Part shown: in pieces, positions 1-6,440 of the stretch
Numbering within the stretch: the stretch's first letter is position 1
How the letters are laid out: each line of letters begins with the position of its first letter
DNA from: Saprospiraceae bacterium
GTDB taxonomy: Bacteria; Bacteroidota; Bacteroidia; Chitinophagales; Saprospiraceae
Reading direction: 5' to 3'
DNA: 10,130 bases
Assembly (NCBI GenBank): GCA_007125435.1
Contig: SLDF01000141.1
Span: forward strand, 1 to 10,130
The notes under the pieces: generated by a model
Seen by the model: only the letters and a program-made list of their open reading frames with translations
What the model was told of the DNA's origin: nothing
The model's database searches: none
Made by a program: the position numbers and the translations under genes

Positions 1-29
1 ACAATTATTGAATTAGCATAAAGAAACAT

Positions 30-557
30 ATGAGAGATAAGCAAGTAAATGAGTCAGAAACCACTATGACTGAAATAGTGATGCCCAATGACACCAACCC
101 TATAGGTAATCTAATGGGAGGTAATTTAATGCGCTGGATGGATATCGTATCCGGTATCTGTGCCGGAAAGCACTGTGAAGCTTATGTGGTCACAGCTTCT
201 GTTGATCATGTTTCATTTCAACGACCAATACATAACGGTGATGTCGTTACTTTAAAAGCCAGTGTAACAAGAGCTTTTAATACTTCAGTTGAAGTATTTG
301 TTGAAGTATTTGCTGCCAAACTCAAAGGGACAGAGCATAGAAGATGCAATCACGCTTACTTTACATTTGTAGCAATAGACGATGACACGATGAAGCCCAT
401 TCCTGTTCCGAAAGTCATACCTCTCACTTCAGAGCAGCAAAAACTTTACGACAGTGCCATCAGGCGCAGAGAGGTTAGACTGGTATTAAGCGGTAGAATG
501 GAGGCAAGAGATGCCATTGAGGTTAAGAACCTTTTCCTAGGCGTCAAGCCTACCTGA
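30..557 (+). CDS. Acyl-CoA thioesterase, single hotdog domain (YciA/ACOT type)
   Basis: Predicted to hydrolyse acyl-CoA to free fatty acid and CoA in the cytoplasm. The 175-residue protein has the family signature near its start: MPNDTN at residues 18-23, then GNLMGG and a tryptophan-methionine-aspartate (D38). N23 and D38 sit where this family's catalytic residues usually lie. TASVDHVSF (55-63), GDVV (70-73) and the strand around SVEVFVEV follow the usual hotdog order. Length fits a one-domain enzyme. I kept the ATG at 30 because homologues I recall have a similar short segment before the MTE motif; an in-frame ATG at 66 is the alternative. The leader is A-rich with no Shine-Dalgarno. The last 21 bp overlap the convergent dehydrogenase gene. 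The acyl chain-length preference cannot be read from the sequence. Confidence 0.9.
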   Translation: MRDKQVNESETTMTEIVMPNDTNPIGNLMGGNLMRWMDIVSGICAGKHCEAYVVTASVDHVSFQRPIHNGDVVTLKASVTRAFNTSVEVFVEVFAAKLKGTEHRRCNHAYFTFVAIDDDTMKPIPVPKVIPLTSEQQKLYDSAIRRREVRLVLSGRMEARDAIEVKNLFLGVKPT

Positions 558-1295
558 CTTGTCAATGAATATTGAGCTGGCTTGCTGACTGCCCATCATC
601 AGTATGTCTTGCACATTGACATGTGCAGGTCTTTCTGCAATGAAGAGTATAGCCTCTGCAACGTCTCTTGATTTAAGAGGGGAGAAGTCTTCGTAAATCT
701 TAGCCTTCTCTCGATCACCATCAAAGCGAACCAACGCAAACTCTGTTTCTTCAACATGTCCAGGGCTAACTTGAGATACTTTTATGCCTTTTTCATAAAG
801 GTCGAGACGCATAGCTTTGGTTAATGCCTCTACTGCATGCTTAGTGGCACAGTAGACATTCCCTTTTGGATATACCTCTTTACCTGCTGTACTGGCTACA
901 TTGATGATATGGCCTTTTCCGGCTTTTACCATTTTAGGTGATATAAGTCTGGTCATGTATAGTAGCCCCTTTATATTGGTATCTATCATGGTTTCCCAAT
1001 GATCTATATCTCCTTCATCTATAGTCGCCAGACCTTTCGCTAATCCGGCGTTATTGATAAGAACATCTATTTGATCTAAATCTTTGACAGCTTCTTCGCA
1101 TGCCTTTTTGTCTCTAACATCGAAGACTAAAGTTTGAACAGAACAGTCATACTCCACTTTTAAAAATTGCGCGAATGCTTCTAATCGCTCAGCTCTACGC
1201 GCTGTTATGATTAAGTCATAACCCTTTTCAGCGAATACTTGAGCTGTAGCTCTTCCTATACCTGAAGTAGCACCTGTAATTAAAATTGTAGGCAT
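537..1295 (-). CDS. Short-chain dehydrogenase/reductase, YdfG-like (3-hydroxy acid or serine dehydrogenase type)
   Basis: A classical SDR of 252 residues that should use NAD(P) to interconvert an alcohol and a ketone in the cytoplasm. Seen in the protein: the Rossmann motif TGATSGIG at 7-14, a basic pair after the second strand (ARRAER, 32-37) that favours NADP, NNAG at 81-84, catalytic S135, and YxxxK with Y148 and K152. The stretch WETMIDTN, the STAG segment after the serine and the C-terminal PAHVNVQDILMM closely match what I recall of E. coli YdfG, which oxidises L-serine, L-allo-threonine and 3-hydroxy acids. Substrate assignment beyond that subfamily is inference. The start is preceded by an A/T-rich leader. 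The gene lies 65 bp downstream of the TlpA-like gene on the same strand, and its 3' end overlaps the convergent thioesterase gene. Confidence 0.9.
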   Translation of the reverse strand: MPTILITGATSGIGRATAQVFAEKGYDLIITARRAERLEAFAQFLKVEYDCSVQTLVFDVRDKKACEEAVKDLDQIDVLINNAGLAKGLATIDEGDIDHWETMIDTNIKGLLYMTRLISPKMVKAGKGHIINVASTAGKEVYPKGNVYCATKHAVEALTKAMRLDLYEKGIKVSQVSPGHVEETEFALVRFDGDREKAKIYEDFSPLKSRDVAEAILFIAERPAHVNVQDILMMGSQQASSIFIDKSGRLDA

Positions 1296-1360
1296 CTTTT
1301 TTATATATTTTTCCCTTTTATAAAGCTTTTAACTCATTGATTTTGCTATCGCAAAGCTTT

Positions 1361-2695
1361 TTATAACGATTTATGCATTGGCTTTTGGTACAATACGTTT
1401 TCTATTACAGAAACAATAGAGTTTTTATAGTCTTCAAATTTACCTGTTGCCGGTCCATAAATCCCAGTGTGTACTTTTCTGATATTATTATTGCTATCTA
1501 TAAAGATTGTCGTCGGATAGGCTCTAAAATCTTGTAAGACGGGTATGGCTTCCATGACGACTTCACCTTTTGTACTTAACGCTCCTAACACAATCGGATA
1601 ATTTACATTCAGTCTGGTCTTGTAGGCATTTAACCTTTTGAAGGCATCCTCTTCAGTTCTAGCCTTTTCAAACGAGATGGCCACAATCTCCAGACCATCC
1701 TCTCGGTATTTATCATATAATTCTGTGAAAAAGTTGGTTTCATCAAGACAGTTTCTACACCATGTTCCAAGTACCTGAATGATAGTAAGTTTTTGCTTGG
1801 ATGGGTCAATAGTATATTCTTCTTGTAATGAAACTGGAAAACTGGCTGGTGTATATCTTCCACTGACTGCTGTCATGGATTCAGGGTTGGTTAACTCAAA
1901 TTGATCATCTCTAGTGGCAGACCAAGTCACTTGATAGGTCTTACCGGACCTAAAAAGTCCAATTATAGAATCATTGTCTATAATTTTCCCTTCAAACAGA
2001 TAAGCTACTGCACCATCAAAAGTGGATAAATAGAATTTATCTTCTTGCACGGTACCGTCCAGATACCGATAATCGCCGGACTCCGTAATGAATGTACCGC
2101 TCAGGTGGTTGCCATTTTGCAAAAACTCACCGATCGCAGGTCGTGTTCGGTCTTCATCTAGATAGAAGGTTGTTCTCCAGTTACCGGTCAGGTCATGATG
2201 AACTTCTTTGTTGATTGATGCAAATCGATAGTCTTGCCCATGGTAAGCGACAAAAGGTATTTTGTAATTGTCTTCATTGTGATCTATCCAATGACCTTCC
2301 ATTACATTTTCTGCAAATATGCCTTTTAGTGATTTATTATAGAGCGTAAAAGGTATGGTAAATGTATCCTTTGCAATAGATCTGTCCAATCCAAAGCTGA
2401 TGCTATCAATTATTATGACTTCATCACCGTTGATGATCTTAATGATCATTTCATCATCATCTGTATAACTTACTTCCATTAAAAATGGTATCTCGTTCTG
2501 AGCAACAGCTTCAAACTTGACTTTGCCTGCCAATATATCTTCATCATCAATTCCCTTTTTTTGACTCGGGTCGGCATCAGGAAGTATGACACCTCGCCAC
2601 ATTCCCGGCGGCAACTTTGTATAGGGCTGTTTGATTTCGAGGCAAGCGCTTAACGAAACGGAAAGCACTATCAAAAACAATACTTTTTTTATCAT
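1361..2695 (-). CDS. TlpA-like thiol-disulfide oxidoreductase lipoprotein
   Basis: Probably a membrane-anchored redoxin acting in the periplasm. The N-terminus is a lipoprotein signal: two lysines, a hydrophobic run (5-16) and a lipobox LSAC with C18 as the lipidated cysteine. Residues 20 to about 280 form the beta-rich N-terminal region seen in many Bacteroidota TlpA-like proteins, including GEFLQNGNHLSGTF (189-202) and LSTFDG (223-228). The thioredoxin-like domain fills about 285-440, with the active site WCRNC (C313, C316) and the cis-proline segment YPTT (393-396). The inner CXXC residues are Arg-Asn rather than the Pro-Pro or Pro-Asn I would expect, which should alter redox potential or partner choice. 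The partner is unknown. An 8-bp inverted repeat lies 21-41 bp upstream of the start. The gene is divergent from glgA. Confidence 0.88.
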   Translation of the reverse strand: MIKKVLFLIVLSVSLSACLEIKQPYTKLPPGMWRGVILPDADPSQKKGIDDEDILAGKVKFEAVAQNEIPFLMEVSYTDDDEMIIKIINGDEVIIIDSISFGLDRSIAKDTFTIPFTLYNKSLKGIFAENVMEGHWIDHNEDNYKIPFVAYHGQDYRFASINKEVHHDLTGNWRTTFYLDEDRTRPAIGEFLQNGNHLSGTFITESGDYRYLDGTVQEDKFYLSTFDGAVAYLFEGKIIDNDSIIGLFRSGKTYQVTWSATRDDQFELTNPESMTAVSGRYTPASFPVSLQEEYTIDPSKQKLTIIQVLGTWCRNCLDETNFFTELYDKYREDGLEIVAISFEKARTEEDAFKRLNAYKTRLNVNYPIVLGALSTKGEVVMEAIPVLQDFRAYPTTIFIDSNNNIRKVHTGIYGPATGKFEDYKNSIVSVIENVLYQKPMHKSL

Positions 2696-2715
2696 TGCTC
2701 AAAGTTTATTTCTAA

Positions 2716-2736
2716 TGTAAAGTTAATGACTTTACA
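2716..2736. promoter_or_regulatory. Perfect 8-bp inverted repeat upstream of the TlpA-like gene (candidate operator)
   Basis: TGTAAAGT and ACTTTACA are exact reverse complements separated by 5 bp (TAATG). The 21-bp dyad lies 21-41 bp upstream of the ATG at 2695, where a repressor or activator of the leftward gene would bind. Size and symmetry suit a dimeric helix-turn-helix protein. A short RNA hairpin in the leader is the alternative. No regulator gene adjoins it, so the binding protein is unknown. Confidence 0.4.
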
Positions 2737-2773
2737 CTTTGTTCGCACCACATGGTAGATTTTATTCTAATAA

Positions 2774-2957
2774 GGCTACCTCTAATAATTCCCGAAGTGA
2801 GCTGAACCATAGAGAATTTAGCTTTAGACGACTTGTAAAAATGAAATATAGCCCCAAGCTACGCGACTGATGAACAAGAAAATATAAATTAAAATATCAT
2901 GCAGCAAAATAAAATAATTTTGCGCTTCAGCCACTAAAGGCGTTTTTAGAGGTAGCC
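2774..2957. mobile_element. MITE-like element, 184 bp, with terminal inverted repeats and ATAA target duplication
   Basis: The ends GGCTACCTCTAA (2774-2785) and TTAGAGGTAGCC (2946-2957) are a perfect 12-bp inverted repeat. The similarity continues inward to about 35 bp with mismatches and shares AGTG and GCTGAA blocks. Both ends are flanked by ATAA (2770-2773 and 2958-2961), which looks like a 4-bp target-site duplication. The interior is A/T-rich with no open reading frame, and carries a 7-bp stem (2904-2910 with 2917-2923). This is the structure of a non-autonomous element moved by an IS transposase encoded elsewhere. The parent family is not known to me. It sits between the divergent TlpA-like gene and glgA, 144 bp before the probable glgA start. 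Confidence 0.65.
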
Positions 2958-3101
2958 ATAAGGCAAACAATTACTTAATACACAGATTATAAAAAAAAGA
3001 CTATCATTGGTGTGGTTAATACATTTTTTTAATATTTTGTGGCAGACCTGAGTACCAATTTTGTCAGGCCATTTTACCGATTACATTTAAAACATTACGC
3101 T

Positions 3102-4544
3102 TTGATTAAAGTATTACACGTATCAGCTGAATGCTATCCTGCGGCCAAATCCGGAGGCCTTGGCGACGTGGTTGGCGCATTACCTAAGTACCAATGTAGA
3201 CTTGGAACGCGCAGTGCTGCTGTGATTCCTAAATACTACAACAAATGGATCATGTCTCAGCAGTACAAAGAAGTCCATTATGGTAATGTCAGATTACACG
3301 ACCAATATTATCATTTTTCAGTTCAAGAAGTACAGGACCACGATTTGGGATATCCACTTTATGTCGTAGATATCCCTGGGTTATTTGATCGACCCGGTAT
3401 TTACGCTGACCCTTACAATGGCTATCCTTATGGCGATGAAGTCAAGCGATATCTTGCTTTTCAACAATCTGTCCTTAGATGGGTGCAAAGTTGGGAGACA
3501 TTGCCGTCTGTCTTACATTGTCACGATCACCATACGGGGTTAATACCTTTCTTTGTTAAGTTTAGTCCTGAGTTTGAACGACTGCAGCAACTACCAACTG
3601 TATTTACCATTCACAATGGCCAATATCATGGTGCTTTTAGCTGGACACAGCAGCACCTTTTACCTTATTTTTATGCAGACAGGGGAGGGTGGATTGAATG
3701 GCAAAATACCATCAACCCACTGGCTGCAGGTATCAAATGCTCATGGCGAATGACGACAGTTTCGCCAAATTACCTTCAAGAACTGATGCAAAGCTCCAGT
3801 GGACTGGAGAGCCTGATCAGGCAAGAAGCTGTAAAATCAGTAGGTATACTCAATGGTATTGATACTGACGTATGGAATCCATCCAAAGACCCTATGATCG
3901 CACACCCCTATAAGCGCAGCGTGGACAAGTTTAAAGCAGAAAACAAAAAGGTACTTGCAGAAGAATTTAACCTGCAAGAAGACCTGCCACTATTCACATT
4001 CATTGGTCGCTTTGCAAAGGAAAAAGGCGCAGATTTGTTACCGGACCTGATATATAGGTACCTTCAGACTGGTCGACGTGCTTGTTTCTTTGTATTGGGC
4101 TCTGGAGACAGAGAACTAAAAAACCGATTCATGGGTATGCGTCATGATCTATTCAGTTTCTTTGACGCATCTATAGAGTATAATGAAGCACTAGCCCACC
4201 AGCTTTATGCAGGTAGTGACTTTTTACTGATGCCTTCCCGAGTAGAGCCATGTGGTCTCAATCAATTGTACTCTTTCAGATATGGCACCATTCCTGTAGT
4301 TAGGGCCGTAGGTGGTCTCTGGGATACTGTCATAGATGCAGGTGAACCAGAGCATGGAAGAGGCTTTAGATTCTTACAATTTGACGTTGACGACGCACTT
4401 GATGCGCTTATCAGAGCTTCTGCCCTTTACTATCATAAAAAGAGCCTTACCGGTCTCAGGAGACGCATTATGAAATTAGACTTTTCCTGGGAAAGGTCTG
4501 CAAACGAATATATAGAACTTTATAAATCAATTACATCCTTATGA
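3102..4544 (+). CDS. glgA: Glycogen synthase (ADP-glucose type, GT5)
   Basis: Transfers glucose from ADP-glucose to the non-reducing end of an alpha-1,4-glucan in the cytoplasm. From the chosen start the protein is 480 residues, close to E. coli GlgA. Motifs in order: KSGGL (16-20), the ADP-glucose-binding KxGGL; HCHDHHTG (139-146); TIHNGQYHG; GILNGID from 248; FIGRFAKEKG at the start of the second Rossmann domain; and EPCGLNQ with the GT5 glutamate E382, followed by RYGTIPVVRAVGG. There is no ATG upstream in frame. The open frame begins with GTG at 3039, but family proteins begin one to three residues before the VLHVS strand, so TTG at 3102 fits best and follows an A-rich stretch. The GTG start would add 21 residues unlike the family. 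The stop overlaps the glgC start as ATGA, which implies coupled translation. Confidence 0.93.
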   Translation: MIKVLHVSAECYPAAKSGGLGDVVGALPKYQCRLGTRSAAVIPKYYNKWIMSQQYKEVHYGNVRLHDQYYHFSVQEVQDHDLGYPLYVVDIPGLFDRPGIYADPYNGYPYGDEVKRYLAFQQSVLRWVQSWETLPSVLHCHDHHTGLIPFFVKFSPEFERLQQLPTVFTIHNGQYHGAFSWTQQHLLPYFYADRGGWIEWQNTINPLAAGIKCSWRMTTVSPNYLQELMQSSSGLESLIRQEAVKSVGILNGIDTDVWNPSKDPMIAHPYKRSVDKFKAENKKVLAEEFNLQEDLPLFTFIGRFAKEKGADLLPDLIYRYLQTGRRACFFVLGSGDRELKNRFMGMRHDLFSFFDASIEYNEALAHQLYAGSDFLLMPSRVEPCGLNQLYSFRYGTIPVVRAVGGLWDTVIDAGEPEHGRGFRFLQFDVDDALDALIRASALYYHKKSLTGLRRRIMKLDFSWERSANEYIELYKSITSL

Positions 4545-5839
4545 TACCAAAAGACGATAAAAATATCATCAAAATCATTTGCCTCATACTTGGCGGAGGT
4601 GCCGGCAGTCGGCTTTACCCTTTGACATTAGAAAGGTCTAAGCCCGCAGTGCCTGTAGCCGGTAAATATCGACTTATCGACATCCCTATTTCCAATTGCA
4701 TCAATAGCGGCATTAAGCGCATGTTTGTATTGACCCAGTTCAACTCAGCATCGCTTAATAAACACATTCAGAACACGTATAATTTTGATCACTTCAATAG
4801 TGGGTTTGTAGATATTCTCGCTGCTGAGCAAACGCCAAAAAGTGATAAATGGTACCAGGGTACCGCTGATGCCGTCAGGCAATGCATGAAGCACATGGAG
4901 CACCATGAGTATGATTATGTCATGATTCTTAGCGGGGACCAATTATATCAGATGGACCTCAAAGAGATGGCCGAGCGTCATGTAGCCAATAAAGCCGATA
5001 TCACAATTGCTACCATTCCAGTTAACGCATCTGATGCTACAGGCTTTGGTATTATGAAGGTAGCAGAGGACGAAAAGATCAAGAGCTTCATAGAAAAGCC
5101 ATCTAAGGAAGTCCTTGGAAATTGGGCGTCTCATGTCTCCCAAAGAGATGCTGAGCTAGGAAAGCATTACCTCGCTTCTATGGGTATCTATATTTTTAGC
5201 AAGAAGGTTATCAAAAACTTATTTGCTGACAATCCTGATGATACGGACTTTGGCAAAGAGATTATACCTAAGTCTATTCATGAAGGTTACAATGTCTACA
5301 GCTATGCGTATAGTGGCTACTGGACTGATATTGGTACCATACGAAGCTTTTATGAAGCTAATCTGGCCCTTGCGTTACCACTGCCAGAGTTCAATATGTT
5401 TGATAATTACAACATGATTTATACGCGCCCCAGGATGTTGCCACCGGCAAAGATTAGCGGCACGACTATTAAACATTCCATTGTTTCAGAAGGGTGTATT
5501 GTTCACGCCGATACTATCGAGCATTCTGTGGTTGGTGTCAGATCGCGTATTGGTCAGGGAGTTACTATCAAGAATTCTATCGTTATGGGCGCAGACTTTT
5601 TCCAGACCTTACAAGAGATTATCTCTGCTCCTGACTCCACGCCTGTTGGGATTGGCGATGGTTCTCACATTGAGCAAGCCATCATTGATAAGGATTGTCG
5701 TATAGGCAAAAATGTCATTATAAAAGGTGCTGACCACCTCGAAGAATTAGAGACAGATCTGTATAAAATCGTAGACGGTATCGTCGTAGTCAAGAAAAGT
5801 AGTATTATCCCTGATGGCTCAAAGATAGGCGACGTTTGA
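4541..5839 (+). CDS. glgC: Glucose-1-phosphate adenylyltransferase (ADP-glucose pyrophosphorylase)
   Basis: Makes ADP-glucose and pyrophosphate from glucose-1-phosphate and ATP, the committed and usually allosteric step of glycogen synthesis. In 432 residues it shows GGGAGSRL (18-25) with SKPAVPVAGKYRLIDIP just after, WYQGTADAVRQ from W104, SGDQLYQMD from S131, the glucose-1-phosphate motif FIEKP (183-187, K186), and YWTDIGT from 260. A left-handed beta-helix domain fills about 300-432. That domain resembles the cyanobacterial/plant form: AIIDKDCRIGKN with K384 and a late VVVKK with K418/K419 lie close to the two lysines (K382, K419) that bind 3-phosphoglycerate in Anabaena. Activation by 3-phosphoglycerate is therefore a reasonable but unproven inference. 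The ATG overlaps the glgA stop by 4 bp, so the two genes form one operon. Confidence 0.95.
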   Translation: MIPKDDKNIIKIICLILGGGAGSRLYPLTLERSKPAVPVAGKYRLIDIPISNCINSGIKRMFVLTQFNSASLNKHIQNTYNFDHFNSGFVDILAAEQTPKSDKWYQGTADAVRQCMKHMEHHEYDYVMILSGDQLYQMDLKEMAERHVANKADITIATIPVNASDATGFGIMKVAEDEKIKSFIEKPSKEVLGNWASHVSQRDAELGKHYLASMGIYIFSKKVIKNLFADNPDDTDFGKEIIPKSIHEGYNVYSYAYSGYWTDIGTIRSFYEANLALALPLPEFNMFDNYNMIYTRPRMLPPAKISGTTIKHSIVSEGCIVHADTIEHSVVGVRSRIGQGVTIKNSIVMGADFFQTLQEIISAPDSTPVGIGDGSHIEQAIIDKDCRIGKNVIIKGADHLEELETDLYKIVDGIVVVKKSSIIPDGSKIGDV

Positions 5840-5847
5840 TTTGATTT

Positions 5848-5999
5848 GGGCGTGACCCTAACGGGTCGGGCTATCCGCTTGTATTCCTGGCAGTCTCATG
5901 GGCAGTCACTAGCTGCTCTGTGGCTTCCGCTGGTCGCCCCAGCCCAGCTGTTCCTGCTATCCATTCGTCAGCCACTCATATCGCTGCTATCCCTCACGC
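5848..5999. repeat. Multi-hairpin intergenic element (candidate dispersed repeat or structured RNA)
   Basis: A GC-rich block starting 9 bp after glgC. Its ends GCGTGA (5850-5855) and TCACGC (5994-5999) are perfect complements. Inside are three more stems: GACCC/GGGTC with a TAAC loop (5854-5867), GGGCAG/CTGCTC with a 7-nt loop (5900-5918, one G-T pair), and GCTGG/CCAGC with a 5-nt loop (5929-5943). GCTATCC occurs three times (5870-5876, 5956-5962, 5986-5992), and the last two lie in CTGCTATCC. From memory, similar blocks ending in CTATCC plus ACGC recur between genes in other Bacteroidota genomes, but I know no name for them. It could be a dispersed palindromic repeat, a 3'-end structure for the glg transcript, or both. 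Confidence 0.55.
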
Positions 6000-6009
6000 G
6001 GAAGAGCGT

Positions 6010-6065
6010 TTTTAGCTTCAAGCTACAAGCTACAAGCTGCAAGTTGTGGATTGCGGATTGCAGGT
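6010..6065. repeat. Degenerate heptamer tandem repeat
   Basis: Eight 7-bp units in register: TTTTAGC, TTCAAGC, TACAAGC, TACAAGC, TGCAAGT, TGTGGAT, TGCGGAT, TGCAGGT. The array drifts from a TNCAAGC type to a TGCGGAT type while keeping the period. It follows the multi-hairpin element with an 10-bp gap. No function is evident. Such arrays are usually read as products of replication slippage. Heptamer arrays called STRR are known from filamentous cyanobacteria, and these look analogous. Confidence 0.65.
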
Positions 6066-6178
6066 TGTTTACGCTTCGCTGTTTAGGCTTGAAGTAGGCT
6101 GGTAGCTTTCAAGTCTTATTTGGATAAAAATTCTGATTTAACAAGATGCTGCAAAATTCTCCCTAGAAGCTCTGCTAT
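6066..6178. other. Spacer without a recognisable gene
   Basis: Unique sequence between two repeat arrays. The only structure I see is a possible hairpin with CTTGAA (6088-6093) and TTCAAG (6108-6113). No open reading frame has a credible start or family resemblance. Confidence 0.4.
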
Positions 6179-6300
6179 AAACGCGAGCGTAGCGAGTTAA
6201 ACGCGAGTGAAATGAGTTAAACATGAGCGCAGCGAATTAAACGTGAGCGACAGCGAACTAAACGCGAACGGTAGTGAGCTAAACATGAGCGTAGCGAACT
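6179..6300. repeat. Six tandem copies of a 20/21-bp minisatellite
   Basis: Units start at 6179, 6199, 6219, 6239, 6260 and 6281, with lengths 20, 20, 20, 21, 21 and 20. The first unit, AAACGCGAGCGTAGCGAGTT, is close to the consensus. AAAC at the start is invariant. Most differences are C/T or G/A exchanges at CpG positions, such as CGCG to CATG or CGTG. There are no spacers between units, so it is not a CRISPR array, and the 20-bp period does not keep a reading frame. The array runs directly into the REP-like element. Confidence 0.85.
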
Positions 6301-6303
6301 ATT

Positions 6304-6349
6304 CCCAGGGCTGACACCCTGCGCTATTATGATGTCGTCTCGCTGAGGC
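6304..6349. repeat. REP-like element with two small hairpins
   Basis: The first hairpin is CAGGG, loop CTGACA, CCCTG (6306-6321). The second is GTCTC, loop GCT, GAGGC (6337-6349, one G-T pair). Between them lies CGCTATTATGATGTC. Two GC hairpins joined by a GCTATTAT-ATGTC-like core is a layout I recall for repeats associated with REP-associated tyrosine (IS200-like) transposases in Bacteroidota and Planctomycetes. That link rests on memory of the motif. No transposase gene is in the window. Confidence 0.45.
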
Positions 6350-6440
6350 TTGGACCCATCTTTGATCTCGAATCAGGTCAACCAAAGCACCTCGCACCGC
6401 TATAAGATTATTTTCGCCTTTAACAAGTACAGTGCAACAC

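Noticed and set aside
1316..1366. Inverted repeats around AAAGCTTT and TTTGC-TATC-GCAAA between the redoxin and dehydrogenase genes as a terminator
   Set aside because: The stem is A/T-rich and short, and on the - strand, where the redoxin gene ends, it is not followed by a T-run. It may be only compositional.
5846..6097. An 83-codon open frame on the + strand right after glgC
   Set aside because: It lies wholly within the multi-hairpin element and the heptamer array, has no family resemblance, and its C-terminal part is just the translated 7-bp repeat.
6179..6300. Regular short repeats that might be a CRISPR array
   Set aside because: Units follow each other directly with no unique spacers, the repeat is degenerate, and no cas gene is present.
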